64,000 nt of DNA, from the NCBI GenBank assembly GCA_002011215.1, contig MTML01000137.1, forward strand, positions 5 through 64,004, given 5' to 3'. The translations under genes and the position numbers were made by a program. The first letter of the stretch is position 1, and the number at the start of each line of letters is the position of its first letter. The stretch is from Archaeoglobus sp. JdFR-24. Lineage in GTDB: Archaea > Halobacteriota > Archaeoglobi > Archaeoglobales > Archaeoglobaceae. Positions 1 to 6,768 of this stretch are shown piece after piece. A model generated the notes under the pieces. That model made no database searches and was not told the DNA's origin. It worked only from the letters and a program-made list of their open reading frames with translations.

Positions 1-32
1 AAAAATTAAAAATAAAATTTCAATCTAATCGG

Positions 33-395
33 CTACCAGTAGCCCATCATTGGGCAGTGCCATCCTCCGTAATATCCGTAAGGCACGTTGTACGTCTGGG
101 GGTATTGTTCAGAAGTCTCATTGACGTTTTGGTTCGATGGATTTTGTGGATCTTGGGGATACTGATACTCATACGCTGGCATACCATATCCCCCGTATCC
201 TCCATATCCTCTGTACATCATTGGCGTACCATACATCATTCCACCCATACCCATCATACCCATTGGACCTATTGGACCCGTTGGCATCCTATTATATCCA
301 TATCCTCCCCATCCAAATGGGGTTGCGGTTGCAGTGTATATCACTGCTATTGCAGCAAGTGCTGCTATTGCAATTCCAACATTTCTCCAATTCAT
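33..395 (-). CDS. Met/Gly/Tyr-rich secreted or membrane-anchored small protein
   Basis: A 120-residue protein. Residues 1-25 form one hydrophobic segment (signal peptide or N-terminal anchor), so most of the chain should lie outside the membrane. The rest is low-complexity, with 13 methionines, many Gly and Tyr, paired Met-Met motifs at about 52-62, and a C-terminal WHCPMMGYW. A good ribosome site (GAGGTGATG) precedes the ATG. I recognise no family. Met-rich extracytoplasmic proteins often bind copper(I) or other soft metals, and the neighbour is an iron transporter, but a metal role is only inference. It could equally be a structural surface protein. Confidence 0.7.
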   Translation of the reverse strand: MNWRNVGIAIAALAAIAVIYTATATPFGWGGYGYNRMPTGPIGPMGMMGMGGMMYGTPMMYRGYGGYGGYGMPAYEYQYPQDPQNPSNQNVNETSEQYPQTYNVPYGYYGGWHCPMMGYW

Positions 396-640
396 CTCAC
401 ATCACCTCAGTCAATACTTTAACCTCAGAGGCAAAGGAGTTACGTGTTAAAGTTTGATGAAAAAGAGCCTCAAAACCTTTCAGAACGTTTTAAACAGAAA
501 GATAATGTTCCATTCAGGTAATCTAAACAAGTAAAATCCTTTTAATTGATAACAAAGGAGCGAATGCTGATTGAAGGCTATTATTAACAATTTTTTGAAC
601 GTAGAATCTACATCTAATTCTTCTCTGACATAAATTAAAT

Positions 641-2653
641 TCAGAATGCCAGTGCAAGAACTCTAGATGCGACTCCTCCGATAAGTATTGCAGAAACGAG
701 ATTTACCATTGATATTGCCATAGCAGATTTCCAGCCGAACTCTCTCGCCAAAATTGTAATTGTGGAAATGCATGGGAAATATAGCATTCCAATGAGAGCG
801 AGAGTTATGGTCTGAGTTGGTGTTAAAACCGAAGAAAGATCTATACCGTAGATCGCAGTCAGCAAAAGTAGAATGTATTCCTTTCTTACAATACCAAATA
901 TCAGAAGAACTCCAGCAATTGCAGGCAGACCAAGCCAGCCAACAGTAAGTGGAGACATGAAAGTACTCACTGGCTCAAGTATACCGAAAGCATAAAGCCC
1001 TTGCACAAGTGCACTTCCCATTATGTACAGGGGAAAAACTATATATATTATTGACTTGGTTCGTGTCCAGGTTTGTTTGAGTACTACCGAAAGGGATGGG
1101 AACCTGAAGGAGTGCATCTCCATTATCAGACCTGTAGTCTCTCCAGGAAGTGCATTGAAAGCAACCCTGCCTATAAGAAATATTATGAGAATATCTACAA
1201 CATAAAGCGCCAGAGCCCATTCGATACCGGCAAACACTGCAACCAAACCGAGAATCACAATGGTTCTGGCTGAACAGGGGGCAAATGTTATTGCAAGTGA
1301 TGCAAGCAATCTTTCTCGTCTTGTCTCCAGAATTCTCGTAGTATAGATAGCAGGAACGTTACAACCGTAACCGAGGATTAAAGGAATTAAAGCTTTTCCA
1401 TGCAGCCCGATTTTGTGCATAAAGCTGTCCATCATGAATGCAACTCTGGTAAGGATACCAGAATCTTCGATTATGGTAAGCATGAAGTAGAAAGGAATTA
1501 CGAATGGTATTACAAGAGTTACTCCTGCAACTATACCTCCAAATGCACCATTCCAGAGAATACTTACTAATGGGCCACTTATTTGAGGATCTACTGGCTG
1601 GAAAAATTCAAACACTTGTGAAAGAATATCTGAAAGGTAATTGCCAACGATAAATGTCCATAATAACAAACCACCTACAACTAAGATTGAGGTAACATAT
1701 CCCAGCACGCTGTGCGTGACAATACGATCCAGTCTCTCGGATAATGTAGGTTCCATTTTGCTCTGTTTTTGAACTTTACTCGCAATTCTATTTGCTATTG
1801 AATATCTTTCAGACGTGATTACCGCGAAACACGGCTCCTGATAGATATTTTCAATCTCTTCTGACAAGCTTTTTGATAGATGAATTACCTCTTCTGCTCT
1901 CGATGCAATCAGATTTCTGATTTCTGAATCATTCTCCAGTAGCTTGATGGCCATCCAACGAGATGGGTAGCCTATGTTGAGATTTCTGGATTCGATAAAG
2001 TCCGTTAGCTTTTCTATCCTTTTCTCAACTTCAGGCATGTATCTGATGATTTTTCTCGTGGCGTTACCTTCAGATCTACGTTGCACAACTTCGATTACTG
2101 CTTCCATCAGTTCATGCAATCCTTCCCCTCTTACTGCAACGGCCGGTACAACTGGTACTCCAAATACATCTTGGAGTTTCTGGACTTCAATGGTTATTCC
2201 TTTGCTCTCTGCAACATCAATCTGATTGAGGCAAACTACCAATGGGATCTTCATTTCCATCAGCTGTAGTGTGAAATACAGATTTCGCTCTAAAACTGAG
2301 GCGTCAACTACATTGATAACAACATCTGGTTTTTCAAATGCGATAAACTCCCTCGACACTATCTCTTCAAGAGAGTAAGTAGAGAAGGAGTAAATGCCAG
2401 GTAAATCAACTACATCTATATTATAACCCTTAAAATAGAGCTTACCTCTCGCAATTTCAACAGTTTTTCCCGGCCAGTTGCCGACAATCTGGTTGGAGCC
2501 TGTGAGATGGTTGAATATAACACTTTTACCTACATTGGCGTTTCCTGCAAGGGCGATGGTTAAATTCTTATTTGCTTGTTTCTCGTTTTCTGGTGATTTG
2601 GATCGATGAGTCATTGACATACTCATCTTATGCCTCCTCTGCTCAATGTTCAT
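641..2653 (-). CDS. feoB: FeoB ferrous iron transporter
   Basis: Polytopic membrane protein that imports Fe(II), with a cytosolic N-terminal GTPase domain. The G1 loop GNANVGKSV lies near residue 38-46, G3 is DLPGIYS, and G4 is NQID instead of the usual NKxD/NALD type. A helical linker follows, then two FeoB gate regions with repeated hydrophobic segments (about residues 290-670). At 670 residues it is close to the archaeal/bacterial norm. The first possible start is TTG at 2656. The ATG at 2653 overlaps the feoA stop as TGATG, implying translational coupling, and is preferred. Co-transcribed with feoA and likely controlled from the feoA promoter. Confidence 0.95.
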   Translation of the reverse strand: MNIEQRRHKMSMSMTHRSKSPENEKQANKNLTIALAGNANVGKSVIFNHLTGSNQIVGNWPGKTVEIARGKLYFKGYNIDVVDLPGIYSFSTYSLEEIVSREFIAFEKPDVVINVVDASVLERNLYFTLQLMEMKIPLVVCLNQIDVAESKGITIEVQKLQDVFGVPVVPAVAVRGEGLHELMEAVIEVVQRRSEGNATRKIIRYMPEVEKRIEKLTDFIESRNLNIGYPSRWMAIKLLENDSEIRNLIASRAEEVIHLSKSLSEEIENIYQEPCFAVITSERYSIANRIASKVQKQSKMEPTLSERLDRIVTHSVLGYVTSILVVGGLLLWTFIVGNYLSDILSQVFEFFQPVDPQISGPLVSILWNGAFGGIVAGVTLVIPFVIPFYFMLTIIEDSGILTRVAFMMDSFMHKIGLHGKALIPLILGYGCNVPAIYTTRILETRRERLLASLAITFAPCSARTIVILGLVAVFAGIEWALALYVVDILIIFLIGRVAFNALPGETTGLIMEMHSFRFPSLSVVLKQTWTRTKSIIYIVFPLYIMGSALVQGLYAFGILEPVSTFMSPLTVGWLGLPAIAGVLLIFGIVRKEYILLLLTAIYGIDLSSVLTPTQTITLALIGMLYFPCISTITILAREFGWKSAMAISMVNLVSAILIGGVASRVLALAF

Positions 2654-3147
2654 CAAATAGGTTCAACAAAAACGTTGTCAGATATATTACGACTCAGAGC
2701 AAGGTTTGAACCTCTGACTACGATTTCTACTGCACCTCCGAGTGGTGCAATTTTTATTAGGCTTACTGTGGTGCCGGGTATGATGCCCATGTCCAGAAGC
2801 CTTCGAATTACCTTGTAGCTACCTTTTACGAGCACAACTTTTCCACTATGCCCCTTTTTCAGATCAACCAATCTAATCAAACTTTGAAGTCTCTCGACGT
2901 CTTTTGAATCTCCTTTAATGTTACACATACCAAAACCGTAGCTATATGTTGGTTTATTGCATGTTAAATCAGCTCTACAAAACTGCACATCTATTTCTGG
3001 TTTGTTTTCACGTAGCTTTCTAGCTTTTTGATTATTATTTGGAATTTCACAACATGATATTTTTGAGTTCCTTACCCTGCTCATACTCGAATTGTAGATA
3101 ACTCCAAACCACCTTTTCAGACTTTTGCTGAATTTTCTTGTTGACAT
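2653..3147 (-). CDS. feoA: FeoA-domain protein with Cys-containing N-terminal extension
   Basis: The C-terminal 75 residues (about 90-164) match the FeoA SH3-like fold: [11 protein letters not shown], then [16 protein letters not shown] and [13 protein letters not shown]. FeoA binds FeoB on the cytosolic side and is needed for transport. The protein is 164 residues, about twice the usual length. The extra N-terminal half contains Cys 32, 33, 57, 63 and 75, which could hold metal or an Fe-S cluster; I know no family for it. The start at 3147 sits inside a perfect palindrome, supporting this as the true transcript start region. It overlaps feoB by one base. Confidence 0.85.
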   Translation of the reverse strand: MSTRKFSKSLKRWFGVIYNSSMSRVRNSKISCCEIPNNNQKARKLRENKPEIDVQFCRADLTCNKPTYSYGFGMCNIKGDSKDVERLQSLIRLVDLKKGHSGKVVLVKGSYKVIRRLLDMGIIPGTTVSLIKIAPLGGAVEIVVRGSNLALSRNISDNVFVEPI

Positions 3148-3163
3148 TTAGGAACACCTAAAT
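3146..3163. promoter_or_regulatory. DtxR-type palindromic operator at feoA
   Basis: ATTTAGG-AACA-CCTAAAT is a perfect inverted repeat with 7-bp arms. It covers the feoA start codon and the first 16 bases upstream. A TATA-like AATTTATTAA lies at 3161-3170 for leftward transcription. The TTAGG/CCTAA arms match the recognition sequence of DtxR/IdeR/MDR1-type metal-dependent repressors, which fits an iron-uptake operon. The regulator itself is not in this window. Confidence 0.7.
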
Positions 3164-3252
3164 TTATTAACACTGTTAAGAATTTAAACTTTGTGGTCAG
3201 AATGGTTATCTCAAAAAATGGAGCGGAGTGTAAACTCCACCCAGTACCAACA

Positions 3253-3447
3253 TCATTTTATTTCTCGTTTTAACTCTCTTATCGCCTCTTCCACACCTGC
3301 AATCTCTTTTTGCAATTGCTTCATGTAGTCCTCCAGTGCCTCTATCTTTTCTTCTGGCGTCAGAAAACGTCTGATTCCTAAACAACCACAATAGAAATGC
3401 GCAATTCCTCTGCGGGGTTGCGGTGGTATGAGACATTCTTCACACAT
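3253..3447 (-). CDS. Small Cys-containing coiled-coil protein
   Basis: About 64 residues from the ATG at 3447, which is preceded by GAGGTG; the longer open frame back to 3576 would overlap the divergent regulator gene. The N-terminus has CEEC, then a conserved-looking patch with YCGC (four Cys in all, a plausible zinc or Fe-S site). A charged helix LTPEEKIEALEDYMKQL follows and runs as a coiled coil to the end. Small archaeal proteins with this CxxC plus PEEKxExLE helix are common, but no function is known to me. It is divergent from an HxlR regulator and probably under its control. Confidence 0.65.
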   Translation of the reverse strand: MCEECLIPPQPRRGIAHFYCGCLGIRRFLTPEEKIEALEDYMKQLQKEIAGVEEAIRELKREIK

Positions 3448-3463
3448 TTTTTTCACCTCTGAA

Positions 3464-3498
3464 ACTTTATACTCTGTAGTAAGTATAGATAATAAAGT
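3464..3498. promoter_or_regulatory. Divergent promoter with nested inverted repeats
   Basis: Between the small Cys protein and the HxlR gene. ACTTTAT (3464-3470) pairs with ATAAAGT (3492-3498), and inside it ATACT (3469-3473) pairs with AGTAT (3482-3486). TATA-like elements face both ways (CTTTATTAT leftward, GTATTTAAAT near 3498-3507 rightward). Inverted repeats of this kind are typical of operators for dimeric winged-helix regulators, so HxlR may bind here. Confidence 0.4.
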
Positions 3499-3552
3499 AT
3501 TTAAATCATCAAGTTTATAGTGGGATAGATAGTAAAGAAAAGGTGATATGCT

Positions 3553-3918
3553 ATGCAAAAAGAAAGTGAAATTCACTGTCTCAGTACAAGTAAGGAAAGG
3601 AATGAAATCTGTTTATGCCCAACTGAGGGCATCATAGATGTAATCAGTAAAAAATGGGCACTACAAATTATTGGCACAATAGGCAATCATAAAAAATTGA
3701 GATTTAATAAAATCATGGAGAACTTGGGAAATATAAGCCCAAAAACATTGTCAGATAGATTAAAAGAGCTGGAAAAAGCAGGATTGATAAGAAGAGAGGT
3801 TTTTGCAGAAATACCACCGAGAGTAGAATACTCGTTGACTCGAGACGGAATTGAACTTAGAAACTCGATACTACCTCTAATGGAATGGGCCTCAAAAAGA
3901 GAAAATATAAAGAAATAG
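3553..3918 (+). CDS. HxlR-family winged-helix transcriptional regulator
   Basis: A 121-residue protein with the HxlR signature: an N-terminal Cys-rich start (CLCPTEG), then ISKKWALQIIGTIG, the recognition helix region ISPKTLSDRLKELEKAGLI, and the wing VFAEIPPRVEYSLT. HxlR proteins act as dimers and often sense redox or electrophiles through the N-terminal Cys. It sits divergent to a small Cys protein with only about 100 bp between them, a common arrangement for a local regulator and target. RBS AAGGTGAT lies about 6 bp upstream. Confidence 0.9.
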   Translation: MQKESEIHCLSTSKERNEICLCPTEGIIDVISKKWALQIIGTIGNHKKLRFNKIMENLGNISPKTLSDRLKELEKAGLIRREVFAEIPPRVEYSLTRDGIELRNSILPLMEWASKRENIKK

Positions 3919-3985
3919 AACATTAATTTGAAATAGCCAAAACCGATTATAATATTCTTTTAAAACCACATTAAGCAAAATTCTG

Positions 3986-4020
3986 AGCCTTATTTCACTT
4001 AAAAGCCTTATTTCACTTAA
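3986..4020. repeat. 17-bp tandem duplication
   Basis: AGCCTTATTTCACTTAA occurs at 3986-4002 and again, identical, at 4004-4020 (period 18). It lies in the noncoding gap between the HxlR gene and the cupin gene. Confidence 0.9.
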
Positions 4021-4030
4021 CGTTCTCAGT

Positions 4031-4082
4031 GTTTGTAGCTCGCTTCGCTCACCCAAATCCACCTTCGGCGGACTTTACAAAC
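4031..4082. repeat. Palindromic intergenic element
   Basis: GTTTGTA (4031-4037) and TACAAAC (4076-4082) enclose a GC-richer segment holding further short stems (CCACC-TTC-GGCGG near 4060-4072). It begins about 10 bp after the tandem duplication and ends just before the cupin gene's 3' end. It may be a terminator-like structure serving the leftward cupin or the rightward HxlR gene, or a small repeat element. Confidence 0.45.
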
Positions 4083-4088
4083 GCCGTA

Positions 4089-4451
4089 TTATACGTCGAT
4101 TGGACAATTCTGCTTCACCCTGTATCTATCTTTTTGATTAAATAAAGTTATATCCTTGTAACCTTTTTTAATCTTTGCACTATGCACGACATCTTTGGGG
4201 ATAAAATATGTGTCTCCTTTTTTGAAAATGTATTTTTTGCCGTCTATGGTTAATTCGATTTCACCATCTAAAACAACTCCCCACTGTGCTTCATGTGAAT
4301 GTTCAGAAATTTCTGCATCCTTTTTAAAGCTCATAAAAAGAATTTGTTGATTCTCACCTTGAAAAAGATAGGCGTCTACTCCTTCAATAGGAATATCTGC
4401 TTCTGGTAGATTTGTAATTATATCTGGAAAGATATCTTCTTTCTTTTGCAT
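4089..4451 (-). CDS. Small cupin-domain protein
   Basis: A single cupin_2 barrel of 120 residues. Motif 1 is present as EHSHEAQWGVVLDGEIEL and motif 2 as GDTYFIPKDVVHSAK, giving His/Glu/His metal ligands. Such proteins range from metal-dependent isomerases or dioxygenases to sensors, so the substrate cannot be named. A GTG two codons upstream (4457) is in frame, but GGGAG lies 8 bp before the ATG at 4451 and only 2 bp before the GTG, so ATG is chosen. It looks monocistronic. Confidence 0.85.
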   Translation of the reverse strand: MQKKEDIFPDIITNLPEADIPIEGVDAYLFQGENQQILFMSFKKDAEISEHSHEAQWGVVLDGEIELTIDGKKYIFKKGDTYFIPKDVVHSAKIKKGYKDITLFNQKDRYRVKQNCPIDV

Positions 4452-4545
4452 TTTCACATCTCCCTTATTTCACGATTCTCATTTTTATAAGGCTTCGGGC
4501 AATTTCGGACAACTTAGTATATATGAAATTCGCATTTTGTCCCAC

Positions 4546-4698
4546 ATGAAAGGATATACGAACTTCGTTCTAATTTTGACAATAATTCTCCCACCTGTAA
4601 TTATATCTGCATTGCATATCTACCCATTCTGGATGCCCCTCATGCAATCCACCCCCAGCATGTTCAGGGGGTTTTTAATTTCACTTCAAAATTTTTAA
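4546..4698 (+). pseudogene. Possible truncated membrane-protein ORF
   Basis: A 50-codon frame beginning ATG at 4546. One long hydrophobic segment (FVLILTIILPPVIISALHI) is followed by a short tail ending [11 protein letters not shown], so it resembles the first transmembrane helix of a larger transporter or cytochrome-type protein. Its last 35 bases overlap the 3' end of the decayed recombinase on the other strand, consistent with truncation by an integration event. No strong ribosome site; it may not be expressed. Confidence 0.35.
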
Positions 4699-5371
4699 CA
4701 CTCACATAAGTATAAATCTCTGTCGTTTTAGAATGTTTATGTCCCAGTAACTTCTGAGCACATCTCAGATCAACCCGACTTTCAAGTAAATAGGTAGCAA
4801 ATGAATGGCGTAAGCTGTGAACAGTTACATCCTTTCTGATGCTAACTTTATCTCTTACCTTCTCAAAGATTGCCTGGACAATTCTGGTTGAAATGTGTCT
4901 ATCCTTCTCCGCCTTGGAAACAGCCATTTCTCTATGCCTGTATTTGGTCATGTTATTCTTCCAGCGTATTTAATGCTATGTCAGAAAGAATCGTTATATC
5001 TATCTTTACTGCCTTTCCCCCTTATACAGATTAACCTTCCTTCTATGCCTAATATCATCTCCTAGCCTTACAACTTCGCCAACTCTCAAGCCAGCTGAGT
5101 ATATTAGCAGAACCAACCCGTACTTGAGATTTGCAACAGAAGATAAAATCCTTGAACCCCTTTCTGAGTTAAAACTACTGACCTGAAATTTCGATGTGCA
5201 GTTGGCACTCAGGCTGATACAATCCTTCACTATGGTGTGGGAGAGCTTTGACCTATCCGGGCCTTTTATGCACGATTTTAAATGCTTTGCCATTCCAGTC
5301 CTGCTGAAGGTTTTACAGTAGAGATAGCATTTCCTCTTCGACATTCTATCGCCTGCTGAATTCTTTATCAT
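4664..5371 (-). pseudogene. Decayed tyrosine recombinase (XerC/D or phage integrase family)
   Basis: Two open fragments make up one broken gene. The 5' part (5006-5371) ends with the first catalytic region YSAGLRVGEVVRL. The 3' part (4664-4951) holds [30 protein letters not shown], that is the H-x-x-R, the second His and the nucleophilic Tyr. Between them the expected sequence ([12 protein letters not shown]) is readable in another frame after a run of five G, followed by a stop, so at least two frame disruptions are present. The first 40 residues (zinc-finger-like CKTFSRTGMAKHLKSC) do not look like an integrase N-terminus and may be a fused remnant. It is a scar of an integrated element. Confidence 0.85.
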
Positions 5372-5566
5372 GTGAATATAAAGACTCTGTGGCTAATTTT
5401 TTGATCATGGTCGAATAGCATGCCTGTTTTACTTAAACTATGTCTCATCTCTCTGTTTAGTATCAGATATTGGGGTAAGAGTATCATTGTCTCCGTCGCT
5501 CCAGCTATCATGGATTTGTTGAGGTTTGGAAAAGTTTATTCATGTGATCGTACTATTAGTAAATTC

Positions 5567-6511
5567 ATGAAGATAGCAGTAGTGGAGCCATTGCAGCTAC
5601 CCAAGGAAGTTGTTGTGGATAAATTTCGTTCTTTAAAAGGTTGCGACATTGTCGTGTATGATACTAAACCTGCAAATGAGCAAGAGGTTCTTGAAAGATG
5701 CAGAGGTGTTGAGATTGTTGTTCTTGTAAACACACCTCTACATGCTGGAATTCTGGAGAAACTTGATGGATTGAAAATGGTGGCGATATCCTTTACAGGG
5801 TACGACCATGTTGATATTAATAAGTGCAGAGAGCTTGGGGTAATTGTTTCCAATGTTCCAGAGTACTCTACGCATTCTGTCGCTGAATTGGTATTTGGCA
5901 TGGTTATTGCTGCGATGAGAAGGTTGATAGATTGTGATAGAGCTATAAGGAGTGGCAAAGGTAACGAAGGGTTGATTGGTAGAGAGCTGTTCGGTAAAAC
6001 AATAGGTGTTATAGGTACTGGCAAAATAGGACAGAGGGTGTGTGAGCTGGCTTTGGCTTTCGGTATGGAAGTCCTGGCATATTCGAAAACAAAAAAAGAA
6101 GAGTTGATAAAGAAGGGAGTTCAGTATGTTCAGTTAGAAGAACTCCTTAGCAAGAGCGACATAGTAAGCATTCATGTACCGTTGAATAGAAAGACTGAGA
6201 GAATGATTGGTGAAAAGGAGCTTGGTCTCTTAAAAGACAGAACAATACTTGTAAATGTCGCAAGAGGGAGAATTATTGATACTGAGGCCCTTGTACGTGA
6301 GCTTGAGAAAGGCAGAATATTCGCATGTCTCGATGTGTTCGATATGGAACCACCGCTACCCGATGATTACAGAATTGCCAAAGCCAGAAACACAATTTTA
6401 ACACCCCATATTGGATATTACACGCAAGAGGCTCTTGAAAGGAGGCTTGACATAACTATCGATAATATAAGATCTTTCATCGAAGGAAACCCGAAAAACG
6501 TTGTTACATAG
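5567..6511 (+). CDS. D-isomer-specific 2-hydroxyacid dehydrogenase
   Basis: NAD-dependent dehydrogenase of the 3-phosphoglycerate/glyoxylate/lactate family, 314 residues. The Rossmann motif GVIGTGKIGQ is in the middle. The catalytic Arg is in NVARGRIID, Glu in FDMEPP, and His in LTPHIGY. The chosen ATG at 5567 gives the normal N-terminus MKIAVVEP; the open frame extends to 5420 but that part is unlike the family. A TTTATT box at 5535-5540, about 27-32 bp before the ATG, suggests a nearly leaderless transcript. It lacks the extra C-terminal ACT-type domain of serine-pathway PGDH, so the substrate is open. Confidence 0.9.
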   Translation: MKIAVVEPLQLPKEVVVDKFRSLKGCDIVVYDTKPANEQEVLERCRGVEIVVLVNTPLHAGILEKLDGLKMVAISFTGYDHVDINKCRELGVIVSNVPEYSTHSVAELVFGMVIAAMRRLIDCDRAIRSGKGNEGLIGRELFGKTIGVIGTGKIGQRVCELALAFGMEVLAYSKTKKEELIKKGVQYVQLEELLSKSDIVSIHVPLNRKTERMIGEKELGLLKDRTILVNVARGRIIDTEALVRELEKGRIFACLDVFDMEPPLPDDYRIAKARNTILTPHIGYYTQEALERRLDITIDNIRSFIEGNPKNVVT

Positions 6512-6768
6512 ACCGTTAAGTGTTACGTAGCCATTAAGTAATTCTTTACGGCAGTAACCATAGCAGAATCAGAAAAAGGAGAGGCTTGGATGACTGAACA
6601 TGCTGAAGGAAGGGAAGTATAACAATCCAGAGTAGGGTTTGCAACTACTCAACAAACATCCTTGAAATGATTACACGGAGTAAATAAAATTTTTAAAGAA
6701 ATTATTTTAAAAATAACCAAGGCTATTCTTGGCCCATCATCATCCCAACAACGAAAAATAGATATTAT

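Noticed and set aside
57..457. Two plus-strand ORFs over the Met-rich gene
   Set aside because: Their His/Ser/Ile-rich sequences are the complement of the Gly/Tyr/Met codons; the minus-strand gene has the signal peptide and ribosome site.
396..640. Gap between the Met-rich gene and feoB
   Set aside because: No gene, clear palindrome or RNA-like structure was found; AT-rich spacer with the promoter of the Met-rich gene only.
4031..4082. Relationship between this palindrome (reverse strand) and 36133-36176
   Set aside because: Both contain GTAAAG followed by a GAAGG and TTTGG stretch, but the match needs several gaps and could be chance.
6512..6768. Gap before the transglutaminase operon
   Set aside because: No ORF or strong repeat; only A/T runs suitable for a promoter, with no single convincing TATA box.
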